In this document: positions 44,708-54,173 of the stretch, piece after piece
Layout of the letters: each line of letters starts with the position of its first letter
How positions within the stretch are numbered: the stretch's first letter is position 1
From: an uncultured SAR116 cluster alpha proteobacterium
Lineage (GTDB): Bacteria; Pseudomonadota; Alphaproteobacteria; Puniceispirillales; Marisalimonadaceae
Direction: 5' to 3'
Length of the DNA: 64,000 bases
Assembly (NCBI GenBank): GCA_902623995.1
Contig: CACNWE010000001.1
Location: 1-64,000, forward strand
The notes under the pieces: generated by a model
Seen by the model: the letters and a program-made list of their open reading frames with translations, nothing else
The model's database searches: none
Told to the model about the DNA's origin: nothing
Made by a program: the position numbers and the translations under genes

Positions 44708-46648
44708 ATGATACCTGAATTAGGACATATTTTTGTTATAATTACATTTGTTATTTCAACAATGCAATGCTTTTACTGGCTTTGTAATTTGAGATATACT
44801 AACATCGATGTAGTGCGAGTTCTTCAAAAGGGTTCTCTTATAAATTTTTTATTTATTTTTTTATCTTTTTTAATTTTAACATATTGTTTTATTTCATCTG
44901 ACTTTTCTCTTTTAATTGTCTCTAACAACTCACATACTTTAAAACCATTGATATATAAAATTAGTGGGGTATGGGGTAATCATGAAGGTTCACTTTTATT
45001 GTGGGTGTTAATTTTATCTGCTTTTACTTTTTTTGTATCTTTTAAAAATTCAATAAATTCAAAACTTTTGTCTTCGATTATTGGAGTTCAGACTGTAATT
45101 TTATCACTTTTTTTAGCTTTTATATTATTTACATCTAACCCTTTTGAAAGAGTTGACGAATTACCTTTAGATGGAAGAGGTTTAAATCCTTTGCTACAAG
45201 ATCCAGGTTTAGCTCTTCATCCTCCAATGCTTTATATCGGATATGTTGGGTTATCAGTTTCATTTTCTTTTGCAGTAGCTGCACTTATTACAGGTGAAAT
45301 TAATAAAGATTGGGCTCGTCAAATGAGGCCATGGATTGCAATTGCTTGGTCTGCTCTAACAATTGGTATTGCACTTGGAAGTTGGTGGGCATATTACGAA
45401 TTAGGTTGGGGTGGTTGGTGGTTTTGGGATCCAGTTGAAAATGCTTCATTTATGCCATGGTTAGTTGCTACAGCTTTACTACACTGTGTAAGAATACTCG
45501 AAAAAAAACTGATATTTATAAACTGGACAATCTTATTATCAATCTTAGCTTTTTCGTTTTCTTTATTAGGTACTTTTATCGTAAGATCAGGATTATTAAC
45601 TTCAGTACATGCTTTTGCTTCCGATCCTTCGAGAGGAGTTTTTATTTTAATTATTTTAGGTATATCAATAGGTATTCCTTTAATTTTATACACAATTAAA
45701 AGCTCATCTTTTAATGAAGAAAAGGGTAATTTTGATATAGTCAGTAAAGAAAGTGCAATTTTAGTAAATAATTTATTTCTTACTACAGCAACTTTAACAG
45801 TTTTAATAGGCACTCTGTACCCTTTATTTTTAGATGCTATAAATGGAAATAAGGTATCTATTGGTCCAGCATATTATAACGCTACTTTTGCTCCAATTAT
45901 GGCACCAGTTGTGTTTTTGATGGCTATCGCACCATTCTTAAATTGGAAAAAATACACAGATAAAAATTTTATAAAAAAAATAATATTTCTATCTGCCGTA
46001 ACTTTCTTAGGAGGTACATTGTTATACTTAATTGAAGAAAAATCAATTTTTGCATTAATATGTGGCTCTCTTTCAATTTGGCTTTTCACAGGAGTTATTA
46101 CCGATTTAATTTCAAAAATTCGAGAGGCTAAGGTTAAATTGCAAAACATAAAACAAATATTTTTCTTTATCTCAAAAATTAATTTAGGAATACATGTAGC
46201 ACATATTGGAGTCGCTATTTTTCTTGCAGGAGTTACCGGAGAACAATTTTATAAAAGCGAGTATAATGTAATAAAAAAAGTTGGCGATATAATAAATATT
46301 GGAACAAAATCACTAAAGTTTGATAAAATTGAAAATATAGATGGACCAAATTACAACTCACTAATGGCAACCTTCACTCTATACGAAAATAATAAATTTA
46401 TTAGTAAACTAAGACCAGAAAAACGTTTCTATACTAATGAAAAAAGCCAGACAACAGAAGCCGCAATCTTATCAGATTTTTGGGGTGATACATATTTAGT
46501 TTTAGGTGAAGGAAACAACAAAAGAGGATGGTCTTTAAGATTATATTCAAACCCATTAGTATCTTGGATATGGGCTGGTGCTTTTTTTATGGCAGTCGGA
46601 GGCATATTATCTGTCACACAAAAATCATCAAGATTTAGAAATGTTTAA
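44708..46648 (+). CDS. ccmF: Heme lyase CcmF
   Basis: Large polytopic membrane protein that attaches heme to apocytochrome c with CcmH/I. The WWD domain GWGGWWFWDPVENASFMPW lies near residues 233-250, with conserved histidines in GVWGNHEGSLLLW, LALHPPMLY, LTSVHAFA and LGIHVAHIG. The late segment PEKRFYTNEKSQTTEAAI is the family's periplasmic loop. 646 residues is typical. It directly abuts ccmE. Confidence 0.96.
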   Translation: MIPELGHIFVIITFVISTMQCFYWLCNLRYTNIDVVRVLQKGSLINFLFIFLSFLILTYCFISSDFSLLIVSNNSHTLKPLIYKISGVWGNHEGSLLLWVLILSAFTFFVSFKNSINSKLLSSIIGVQTVILSLFLAFILFTSNPFERVDELPLDGRGLNPLLQDPGLALHPPMLYIGYVGLSVSFSFAVAALITGEINKDWARQMRPWIAIAWSALTIGIALGSWWAYYELGWGGWWFWDPVENASFMPWLVATALLHCVRILEKKLIFINWTILLSILAFSFSLLGTFIVRSGLLTSVHAFASDPSRGVFILIILGISIGIPLILYTIKSSSFNEEKGNFDIVSKESAILVNNLFLTTATLTVLIGTLYPLFLDAINGNKVSIGPAYYNATFAPIMAPVVFLMAIAPFLNWKKYTDKNFIKKIIFLSAVTFLGGTLLYLIEEKSIFALICGSLSIWLFTGVITDLISKIREAKVKLQNIKQIFFFISKINLGIHVAHIGVAIFLAGVTGEQFYKSEYNVIKKVGDIINIGTKSLKFDKIENIDGPNYNSLMATFTLYENNKFISKLRPEKRFYTNEKSQTTEAAILSDFWGDTYLVLGEGNNKRGWSLRLYSNPLVSWIWAGAFFMAVGGILSVTQKSSRFRNV

Positions 46649-46657
46649 TAAAATATT

Positions 46658-47227
46658 ATGAAACATAATTTGAAAATTTTAAATATATTACCTTTAACAG
46701 TATTTTTTTTTATAATATTGTCTTCGGGGATAGTTTTATACCAATTAAAAGTCGACAAAAGAATTGAACGATCTTTAACTTCTCAATTAATTGGGAAAAA
46801 CATTCCTGAAAGATTGATTCCTAAAGAAAACTTCATTGAAAAAATTAATAATTTAGAAAATTTAAATTTTGAAAAATACCATGACCAAATTTTTGCCGTT
46901 AATTTTTTTGCATCATGGTGTGCTCCCTGTAGAATAGAAGCACCAGTTATTGATGAATTAAGTAAAATTCTACCAGTTATTGGAATAGCATATAAAGATA
47001 AATATCTAGATACAAAAATATTTTTGGATAATTTTGGTAATCCTTATATAGAAACAGGAATTGATAAATCTGGTAAAATAGCTATCGAGTGGGGAGTTTA
47101 CGGAGTGCCAGAAACTTTTCTAATTAATAAAAAAGGTGAAATAATTTATCGTCATGCTGGTCCACTTCTATATAGCATTTTTAAAGACGAAGTTTTGCCA
47201 TTCTTAGAGAGTAGTAAGAATGACTAG
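46658..47227 (+). CDS. ccmG: Thiol:disulfide interchange protein CcmG (DsbE)
   Basis: Membrane-anchored thioredoxin that keeps the apocytochrome CXXCH cysteines reduced. One N-terminal anchor (residues 9-29) is followed by a thioredoxin domain with WCAPC (C88/C91) in VNFFASWCAPCRIEAPV and the cis-Pro region GVYGVPETFLINKKG. 189 residues is typical. The last 8 bases overlap the ccmH start. Confidence 0.95.
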   Translation: MKHNLKILNILPLTVFFFIILSSGIVLYQLKVDKRIERSLTSQLIGKNIPERLIPKENFIEKINNLENLNFEKYHDQIFAVNFFASWCAPCRIEAPVIDELSKILPVIGIAYKDKYLDTKIFLDNFGNPYIETGIDKSGKIAIEWGVYGVPETFLINKKGEIIYRHAGPLLYSIFKDEVLPFLESSKND

Positions 47228-47618
47228 AAAGTGTAAAATAATTATAATATTTTCTTTTTTATTTTTTCTTAATAATGAACTTCAGGTCTTTGCTAAATCT
47301 ATAAATAATGAAATCAATATAAACAACAGAACAAGGGAGATTTCTCAAAACATTAGATGCCTTGTTTGTCAAAATCAAAGTATAGACGAATCTAATTCTG
47401 AATTAGCAAAAGATTTAAAGATTTTAATAAGAGAAAAGCTTATAGATGGTGTTAGTAACGAAGAAATTTATGGATATTTGAGAGAAAGATATGGAGATTA
47501 TATTTTGTTAAAACCACCTTTAAATTTAAATACTATCTTATTGTGGTTTTTACCATTTATTGTTTTAATATTTGGCTCAATATTCATCTTTAAAATCATA
47601 AAATCTAACCAAAAATAA
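47220..47618 (+). CDS. ccmH: Cytochrome c-type biogenesis protein CcmH
   Basis: Thiol oxidoreductase subunit of the CcmFH(I) lyase. After a signal sequence, the redox motif is IRCLVCQNQSIDESNSELA with C47/C50, then a C-terminal membrane helix (about residues 102-126). 132 residues matches the short CcmH whose TPR part is a separate gene, here ccmI. It overlaps ccmG by 8 bases, implying coupled translation. Confidence 0.95.
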   Translation: MTRKCKIIIIFSFLFFLNNELQVFAKSINNEININNRTREISQNIRCLVCQNQSIDESNSELAKDLKILIREKLIDGVSNEEIYGYLRERYGDYILLKPPLNLNTILLWFLPFIVLIFGSIFIFKIIKSNQK

Positions 47619-47631
47619 AAGAGAATAGATA

Positions 47632-48849
47632 ATGTTATTTATTGCTATTTTATTTATAAGTTTATTTTCAATAATATATATATTTTACAATTTTTCTAAG
47701 AAAAATTTTTTAAATATTACAAATTTTAAAACTAAATCCAATAAATTCCTACTGTACCTTAATATTCTATTTTTGTTTTTATTAAGTTCATTAATTTATT
47801 ATAAAATAGGAAATCCATTTATAAATATGGACCAACTGTACTCTTCAAAAGAAAAACTTGTAAATAAAAATATTGCACAAAAAAAAATTATAAAACGTGA
47901 TTTGGAAAATTTTAACAAACTAGTTTTGTTATCAGATCAAAATCCAAAAAATCTAGATATTCTTATGGAATTAGCAAGGACTGCTTCACGACTTAATAAA
48001 ACCGATGTGGAGATCTCATCCTTAAAAAAAATATTGTCTATCAAAAATTCTCCCAATCTCAAATCTCTATTAGCTCAAGCAATTATCAAAAAAGCTGACG
48101 GACAAGTAACACCAAAGGCAAAAAAACTAATTAAAGAAGCTCTGTCTGAGGATCCATTAAATCCTGGAGCCAATTATTTAAACGGATTAGCACAATCACA
48201 AATTGGTAATGAAATGTTAGCATTTGAAATTTGGACAGAATTATATAAACGAACTAGTAAAAATGATACTTGGAAAAAAGATCTTGAAAAAAATATAAGA
48301 ATAGCTGCAAAAAACTTAGGGATTTCTAAAAAAGCTCTAGAAAATAAGTTAAAGAGTGATGTTTTAGCAAATAATGATTTAACGAAAGAAATTTTAGATT
48401 TAAATGAAAAAGAACAAAACATAAGAATTAATCAAATGGTTGAACAACTTGCAGATCGGCTTAAAGATGACAAAAATGATATAGAAGGTTGGATTAAGTT
48501 ATATCAATCTTATAAAGTTCTAGGGAAAAATGAAAAAGCATTAAAAGCTATAAGAGATGCCATAAAACTAAATCCACAAAGTATAAATTTAAAACAAATA
48601 CTTTTAAGAGAATTACTACCCACGAACAAAAAGCCTGTTTTTTCAAAAGAAATAAACAAACTTGTAAATGATATTTTAGTTTTAGAACCAAATAATATAG
48701 ATGGTTTATTTTTTAGTGGCTTTGCTGCTTACAATAAGGGAGAAAAGAAAAAAGCTATTACTTATTGGGATTTATTACTAAAACAACTACCCAAGGGTTC
48801 TTTAATGTCAAAAGAAATAAATAAAAGGATTAAATTACTTCAGGATTAA
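47632..48849 (+). CDS. ccmI: Cytochrome c-type biogenesis protein CcmI (TPR)
   Basis: Membrane-bound apocytochrome c chaperone. Two N-terminal helices (residues 1-20 and 41-62) flank a basic loop, and periplasmic tetratricopeptide repeats follow (for example LAQSQIGNEMLAFEIWTEL, LYQSYKVLGKNEKALKAI and GFAAYNKGEKKKAITYWDLL). 405 residues is in range. Last gene of the ccm cluster; convergent with ispZ with one base between stops, inside the short palindrome GATTAATTTAATC. Confidence 0.91.
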   Translation: MLFIAILFISLFSIIYIFYNFSKKNFLNITNFKTKSNKFLLYLNILFLFLLSSLIYYKIGNPFINMDQLYSSKEKLVNKNIAQKKIIKRDLENFNKLVLLSDQNPKNLDILMELARTASRLNKTDVEISSLKKILSIKNSPNLKSLLAQAIIKKADGQVTPKAKKLIKEALSEDPLNPGANYLNGLAQSQIGNEMLAFEIWTELYKRTSKNDTWKKDLEKNIRIAAKNLGISKKALENKLKSDVLANNDLTKEILDLNEKEQNIRINQMVEQLADRLKDDKNDIEGWIKLYQSYKVLGKNEKALKAIRDAIKLNPQSINLKQILLRELLPTNKKPVFSKEINKLVNDILVLEPNNIDGLFFSGFAAYNKGEKKKAITYWDLLLKQLPKGSLMSKEINKRIKLLQD

Positions 48850-48850
48850 T

Positions 48851-49408
48851 TTAATCTTTTTTGATTTGGTATTTTTGCATTATTGGCAAAGATAGTAACC
48901 CAAACCCAAGGGATAAAATTGGAATACCAAAAGCTTTAAAAGATACCCATTGATCAGTAGTTAAATTACGCCAAGCTATTTCATTAGCAATAGCCATTAC
49001 TATAAACATACCAACCCATAACCATGTTAATTTATCCCAGCCCTCTTCTTTTAACGAAACTGCAGATTTCATAATAGCAGCTAGTGGGTTCTTACCAAGA
49101 ATTTTACCTGAAGCTAAAACTCCTGCAATTATTATAGACACTATTGTTGGTTTGATTTTAATGAAAAATTCATCATCAAAAAATATCGTTAATCCACCAA
49201 AAAAAACAACCGCAACACATCCTGCAGCAGCCATCATTGGTATGTTTTTAAACCAATACCAAGACAGTATCAGAGATAATAATGTACTTATCACCAAAAC
49301 TGCTGTACCAGCCATTATGCCGTAAAAATAATTAACACCAAAGAACAATAATAGCGGACCCATCTCTAATATGGATCTATAACCCTCTTTTTTGTCTACT
49401 TGCTGCAA
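48851..49408 (-). CDS. Septation protein A / inner membrane protein YciB (IspZ)
   Basis: Polytopic inner-membrane protein of the YciB/IspZ family, linked to septation and envelope maintenance. The family core is LEMGPLLLFFGVNYFYGI, SGKILGKNPLAAIMKSAV, EEGWDKLTWLWVGMFI and ANEIAWRNLTTDQWVSFKAF. 185 residues is typical. The start is TTG 49408, supported by GGAGAG six bases upstream that overlaps the dusA stop, so the two genes are coupled. Confidence 0.92.
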   Translation of the reverse strand: MQQVDKKEGYRSILEMGPLLLFFGVNYFYGIMAGTAVLVISTLLSLILSWYWFKNIPMMAAAGCVAVVFFGGLTIFFDDEFFIKIKPTIVSIIIAGVLASGKILGKNPLAAIMKSAVSLKEEGWDKLTWLWVGMFIVMAIANEIAWRNLTTDQWVSFKAFGIPILSLGFGLLSLPIMQKYQIKKD

Positions 49409-49417
49409 TGAACTCTC

Positions 49418-50422
49418 CTACGCTAAAATTAAACTCTTACTGTGAATAAACTCTTCTATATTGTCTGTAGCAAATCTTAACAAATCACCATTTTTTGAAA
49501 ATCTTCTATTTTCGCTTAATTCACGTCTCCATTCTTTAGCACCTGGTACAGAGTTATACAAACCTAAAATATGTCTAATTACAGAGTGAACATTACCTTC
49601 ATCATTTTTCACAAGTTTATCAATATAGTCAGCCATTTTCATGGCTATTTGATATCTTGTCTTAATTTTTTCTTTTTGATTTAGGACTATTTTATCTACA
49701 TAGGATAGTATATACGGATTTTTATATGCTTCTCTTCCAATCATAAACCCATCAAGTGAATATTGTTTAACTAAATTTTGTCCCTCTTGTATTGACTTAA
49801 TTCCACCATTAATAATAATTTTTAGATCTGCCCTTCTTTTTTTTAATGCTCCAACCCTAGAATAATTTAAAGGAGGGATTTCTCTATTTTGCTTTGGACT
49901 TAATCCATTCAACATAGCTTTTCTAGCATGAATAACGAATAACTTTACTCCTTCAGCGGACACTTGATCAATAAAGTTATCTAAACCTTTTAATTCATCC
50001 ATATCATCAACACCAATCCTACATTTAACTGTAATGGGTAATTTACTAACATCTTGCATAGCCCTCACACATTCTGCGACAATTTTAGGTGTTTTCATAA
50101 GGCATGCTCCAAATGATCCATTCTGGACTCGATTTGAAGGACATCCAATATTTAAATTTATTTTTGAGTATCCATAACTTTGACCAAACTTGGCTGCTAA
50201 AGATAATTTCTTAGGATCATTGCCACCTAATTGAAGAACACATGGCAGTTCTTCATTATTAAATGCTAACAATTTGTGTCGTGGCCCAAAAATTAGAGCA
50301 TCAGCAGAAATCATTTCAGTATATAAAACCGCTGAACCAGATAAGAGTCTATGAAAATATCGACAATGCCTATCTGTCCATTCCATCATTGGAGCTACAG
50401 AAAACTTTTCCTCAAATATCAA
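49418..50422 (-). CDS. dusA: tRNA-dihydrouridine synthase DusA
   Basis: FMN enzyme reducing U20/U20a of tRNA to dihydrouridine. The DusA-specific start is FSVAPMMEWTDRHCRYFHRL; the catalytic cysteine lies in GCPSNRVQNGSFGACLMKTP, with INGGIKSIQEG and GFMIGREAYKNPY at the FMN phosphate site. The start is TTG at 50422 (MIFEEKFSVAP); no nearer ATG fits the family until MMEW, which would cut the first strand. Followed by ispZ after 9 bases. Confidence 0.94.
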   Translation of the reverse strand: MIFEEKFSVAPMMEWTDRHCRYFHRLLSGSAVLYTEMISADALIFGPRHKLLAFNNEELPCVLQLGGNDPKKLSLAAKFGQSYGYSKINLNIGCPSNRVQNGSFGACLMKTPKIVAECVRAMQDVSKLPITVKCRIGVDDMDELKGLDNFIDQVSAEGVKLFVIHARKAMLNGLSPKQNREIPPLNYSRVGALKKRRADLKIIINGGIKSIQEGQNLVKQYSLDGFMIGREAYKNPYILSYVDKIVLNQKEKIKTRYQIAMKMADYIDKLVKNDEGNVHSVIRHILGLYNSVPGAKEWRRELSENRRFSKNGDLLRFATDNIEEFIHSKSLILA

Positions 50423-50531
50423 TTTATTGCTCTACAAATATTTAATAATTCATCATTATTTACAATATTTATAAAATTTAGCCAAGATTATTAAAATAAT
50501 AATAAATAGAATTTTATCAATTAAGCATGTT

Positions 50532-51833
50532 TTAGTTTTCTTGAGATTTTTTTAAGGCTTCAGCTAAGTCGTCTACAATATCATCTATATGTTCAATACC
50601 AACTGATAATCTTACATATGAATCTGATACACCAGATTTTAATTTATCTTCAGATGATAATTGACTATGTGTTGTAGTTGCTGGATGTATAGCAAGGCTT
50701 CTTGAGTCACCAATGTTTGCCACGTGGTAAAATAATTTTAAGTTATCTATAAACTTTTTACCTGCTTCTGCACCACCTTTCAATTCAAATCCAACTAGAC
50801 CTCCAAATCCCTTATTTAAATACTTAACTGCATTTTTTTTAGAAATTCCTGTTTGTAACTCAGGGTAAATTACATGATCCACTGATTTGTGGTTTTCTAA
50901 AAAATGAGCAACTTTTGAGGCATTTTCACAATGTGTTTTCATTCTTAAACTAATAGTTTCAAGTCCTTGTAAGATTAAAAAAGCATTTAACGGGCTTAAT
51001 GCTCCTCCTAGGTCACGTAATAAAGTAACCCTAGCTTTTATGATGTAAGCAATGGGACCTAATGGTTTTACAGCATCTACCCATACAGCTCCGCCATATG
51101 AGGGATCAGGTGTATTTAAGGCGGGCTGTCTTTCTTTTCCAGCTCCTTCCCAATCAAAATTACCACTATCAATAATCAAACCTCCAATTGAATTCCCATG
51201 ACCACCAATATATTTAGTGAGTGAATAAACAACAATTGCTGCACCATGATCAAAAGGTTTACAGATTACTGGAGACGCTGTGTTATCTATAATCAACGGT
51301 ATTCCAAACTTCTTTCCAATCGCACTAACTTCTGAAATAGGAAAGACTCTTAATTTTGGGTTAGGTAAAGTTTCAGCATAATAAGCTCTTGTTTTATCAT
51401 CAGTTGCATTTTCAAATGCTTGTGGATCTGATGGGTCTACAAGTCTAACTTCGATACCCATATCCTTTAAGGTGTTAGCGAATAAATTCCAAGTACCACC
51501 GTATAAGTCAGTTGAACTAACAATATTATCTCCAACCTTAGCAATATTTTGAATAGCAAATGCAGATGCTGTTTGACCAGAAGATAATGCTAATGCAGCA
51601 ACGCCCCCCTCTAGAGCTGCTAACCTCTTTTCCAATATATCATTGGTTGGGTTCATAATTCTTGTGTAAATGTTACCTAATTCTGATAAAGAAAATAAAT
51701 TCGCTGCTTGCTCAGTATTAGCAAACTGATAACTTGTGGTTTGATGAATTGGCACCGCAACTGAACCAGTTGTATCATCTGCCCTCCATCCGGCATGAAG
51801 ACTAATTGTTTCTGGATTTATAGAATTACTCAT
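50532..51833 (-). CDS. metY: O-acetylhomoserine sulfhydrylase / Cys-Met metabolism PLP enzyme
   Basis: PLP enzyme that makes homocysteine from O-acetylhomoserine and sulfide. The PLP lysine lies in VVYSLTKYIGGHGNSIGGLI; other blocks are ETISLHAGWRADDTTGSVAV, IYTRIMNPTNDILEKRLAAL, SSGQTASAFAI and VRLSVGIEHIDDIVDDLAEA. The 433-residue length favours MetY over shorter cystathionine synthases. The ATG has AGGA about six bases upstream. The 157-base leader (51834-51990) shows no SAM-II or SAM-V riboswitch that I can recognise. Confidence 0.93.
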   Translation of the reverse strand: MSNSINPETISLHAGWRADDTTGSVAVPIHQTTSYQFANTEQAANLFSLSELGNIYTRIMNPTNDILEKRLAALEGGVAALALSSGQTASAFAIQNIAKVGDNIVSSTDLYGGTWNLFANTLKDMGIEVRLVDPSDPQAFENATDDKTRAYYAETLPNPKLRVFPISEVSAIGKKFGIPLIIDNTASPVICKPFDHGAAIVVYSLTKYIGGHGNSIGGLIIDSGNFDWEGAGKERQPALNTPDPSYGGAVWVDAVKPLGPIAYIIKARVTLLRDLGGALSPLNAFLILQGLETISLRMKTHCENASKVAHFLENHKSVDHVIYPELQTGISKKNAVKYLNKGFGGLVGFELKGGAEAGKKFIDNLKLFYHVANIGDSRSLAIHPATTTHSQLSSEDKLKSGVSDSYVRLSVGIEHIDDIVDDLAEALKKSQEN

Positions 51834-51990
51834 TTATATATTCCTTATAAAAATCCTGAAATTAAAGAAAATACTCTATAGTACAATCAAAAAAAAATAA
51901 TTTTCTATATATTTTTAATATACTCTAGAAATTAGAAAATTTTTCTAAAATTCGTTTTTTTAAAGAAATAAAATTGTGAAATAATAAATG

Positions 51991-52485
51991 TTAATGATGA
52001 TGGTGCTTTTTCTTCTCGTTTGATTTTTTTCTTTTATCCATAATCGGCATATTAACAATTATTGACCCTGCATTTTTAAAATTAAATTTAACTTTTTGTA
52101 ATTTTGTTTTTTTTAGAGATTTTGTTAAATCAATAAACATAATATGAAGGCTTCCAGGTTTAAAATCTAATTGTGATTTAGATTTAATTAACACTCCTTC
52201 TTCTAAATGTTTCATTATCATTACGTTGTTTTTAATATACATATCATGCAGTTCTATTCTTTTTGAAAAATCTGATTCCACAGAAATCAAACGCTCATTC
52301 CTTTCATTTTTATTTTCAATTTTAATATAACCTGCAGTTATATTATTATTAGCAATTACTTTTTTTATCCAAAAATCTGATAAAACTAAACCTTTAAAAG
52401 TAATTGTTTCAGAAAAACTTTGTGAGGATACTAATATAAAAGTAAATAAAAATAAAAACTTTAATACATACTTAGGTGAAACCAT
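51991..52485 (-). CDS. PCu(A)C family copper chaperone with poly-His tail
   Basis: Exported Cu(I) chaperone (DUF461) that delivers copper to cytochrome c oxidase. It has a signal peptide (residues 1-25, cut near SQSFSET), the core TAGYIKIENKNERNERLISV, and the copper site built from ELHDMYIKNNVMIMKH and PGSLHIMFIDL, matching the family H(M)x10M..HxM pattern. Unusually it ends in a basic segment and four histidines (SNEKKKHHHH), which could bind extra metal. Alone on the minus strand and divergent from pgi. Confidence 0.88.
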   Translation of the reverse strand: MVSPKYVLKFLFLFTFILVSSQSFSETITFKGLVLSDFWIKKVIANNNITAGYIKIENKNERNERLISVESDFSKRIELHDMYIKNNVMIMKHLEEGVLIKSKSQLDFKPGSLHIMFIDLTKSLKKTKLQKVKFNFKNAGSIIVNMPIMDKRKKSNEKKKHHHH

Positions 52486-52570
52486 AAATTTTTATCCTAA
52501 TTTATTAAATCATGCTGTATAACTTATTACGGTTAGTATCAAATAAATAGAAAGGTAACAATCAAGATTT

Positions 52571-54073
52571 ATGCAATTAGCTGATAACCCAATTACAAAA
52601 ATTATACTAGAAAAGTTGAAACACAAAGATTTTCGAAACTTAAATCATCTTATTTTTGATGAAAAAAGACCTTCTGAATTCCAATATGAACTTCAAGATT
52701 TAAGAATTGATATTACAAGGCAATCCCTTGACAAAGAGATTAAGGAGGATTTGATAGATCTTGCTAAAGAAACTAAAATAAAAACAAAAATAAAAGAGCT
52801 TATTTCAGGTGCAAAAGTAAACTTATCTGAAAATCGTTCTGTTGATCATTTTAGTCTAAGAAAAGAAGAACGTTTCAAAACACAAGAATGGAAGAAACTT
52901 CGAAATTTTGTTCAAAATATTTCAAACAAAAATAATTTTAAACATATCGTGAACATTGGCATTGGTGGGTCTGACTTAGGACCTTTAATGGTTAACAAAG
53001 CATTGAAAAGTTTTTATAAAGGTCCTGATATCTTATATTTATCCAATATTGACCCAACCAAGATCTCTGAAATATTTATAAAATGTAATCCCAAAGAAAC
53101 TTTGTTTATAATTACATCTAAAAGTTTCAATACACTTGAAACTCTTGAAAATGCAAAAATTGTGGCAGAATGGTTATTTGAACATGAAGTTGCTTTAAAT
53201 GATTCTATGGTTGCGGTTACATCCTTTAGAAAAAAAGCGTTAGAGTGGGGATTTAATGAATCAAATATTTTTGAAATATCAGAAAATGTTGGAGGACGTT
53301 ACTCTCTGTGGTCATCAGTAGGTATGTCAATATTTATTGGTTTGGGGGAAGATAATTATAAAAAATTTCTTCTTGGAGCCAGGACAATGGATGAGCATTT
53401 CATAAATGAAGAAGTTGAAAATAATATTCCAATCATCCTTGCTTTACTGAGAATATGGAACCGAAATTTTTTAAATAGAAACAATCATTGCATAGTACCT
53501 TATACTGACAATCTTTCTAAATTGCCTGCTTGGGCGCAGCAATTAGAAATGGAAAGCAATGGGAAAGGTGTTGATATAAACGGTACCACTCTAAAAATGC
53601 CAGCAAGCCCAATAATCTGGGGAGAAATAGGTACGAACGCACAACATAGTTTCTTTCAATTTTTGCATCAGGGGTTAGAAGTAAGCCCAACAGATATTTT
53701 AGTACCTCGTAAACCTCTGAGTAAAATTTGCTTCAAAGGTTCTGAAAAAAATCACGAATATTTATTAATAAATGCAATTGCACAGGCTGAAGCTCTAGCA
53801 AGAGGTTCAGTCGATTTAAATAATCGAAATAAAAATTTTTTAGGAGGAAGACCTTCAACAATAATAAGTTGGCAAGAAAATTCACCATTTTCTATTGGGA
53901 TGTTAATAGCTCTTTATGAAAATATTACAATTGCATCTGGATTTCTTTGGAATATTAATAGCTTTGATCAATGGGGAGTGGAACTTGGTAAAACTATCGC
54001 TAACAAGATCTCCAATGATAAAAATGATAAAGATTTAACACCAGCAGCTAAGAAATTTTTAAATCAAAAATAA
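52571..54073 (+). CDS. pgi: Glucose-6-phosphate isomerase
   Basis: Interconverts glucose 6-phosphate and fructose 6-phosphate. Signature regions are VNIGIGGSDLGPLMVNKAL, FIITSKSFNTLETLENA, VGGRYSLWSSVGMSIFI, the catalytic Glu block QLEMESNGKGVD, and GTNAQHSFFQFLHQG with the catalytic His. The final signature is NSFDQWGVELGKTIA. 500 residues is slightly shorter than the E. coli enzyme (549), mainly in loops. The ATG follows an AAGGTAACAATCAAGATTT leader. Confidence 0.95.
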   Translation: MQLADNPITKIILEKLKHKDFRNLNHLIFDEKRPSEFQYELQDLRIDITRQSLDKEIKEDLIDLAKETKIKTKIKELISGAKVNLSENRSVDHFSLRKEERFKTQEWKKLRNFVQNISNKNNFKHIVNIGIGGSDLGPLMVNKALKSFYKGPDILYLSNIDPTKISEIFIKCNPKETLFIITSKSFNTLETLENAKIVAEWLFEHEVALNDSMVAVTSFRKKALEWGFNESNIFEISENVGGRYSLWSSVGMSIFIGLGEDNYKKFLLGARTMDEHFINEEVENNIPIILALLRIWNRNFLNRNNHCIVPYTDNLSKLPAWAQQLEMESNGKGVDINGTTLKMPASPIIWGEIGTNAQHSFFQFLHQGLEVSPTDILVPRKPLSKICFKGSEKNHEYLLINAIAQAEALARGSVDLNNRNKNFLGGRPSTIISWQENSPFSIGMLIALYENITIASGFLWNINSFDQWGVELGKTIANKISNDKNDKDLTPAAKKFLNQK

Positions 54074-54075
54074 GT

Positions 54076-54111
54076 ATAAATAAATTTAAATTAAGCTTAT
54101 TTATCATTTTT
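54076..54111 (+). terminator. Possible weak terminator after pgi
   Basis: ATAAATAA (54076-54083) pairs perfectly with TTATTTAT (54097-54104) around a 13-base loop, and a T5 run ends at 54111. The stem contains no G:C pair, so it is a poor intrinsic terminator and may be chance in AT-rich DNA. Confidence 0.25.
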
Positions 54112-54173
54112 GAATTTAGATTGCCTTTAATAATTAAAATTGTAAAAATAAACTGAAAAATGGTGATTGGTGA

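Noticed and set aside
45394..46149. Open frames antisense to ccmF
   Set aside because: They mirror conserved CcmF segments including the WWD domain; no independent coding signal.
51834..51990. SAM-II or SAM-V riboswitch upstream of the MetY-type gene
   Set aside because: These are common before metY in alphaproteobacteria, so I looked, but the leader is nearly pure A/T with no matching conserved core.
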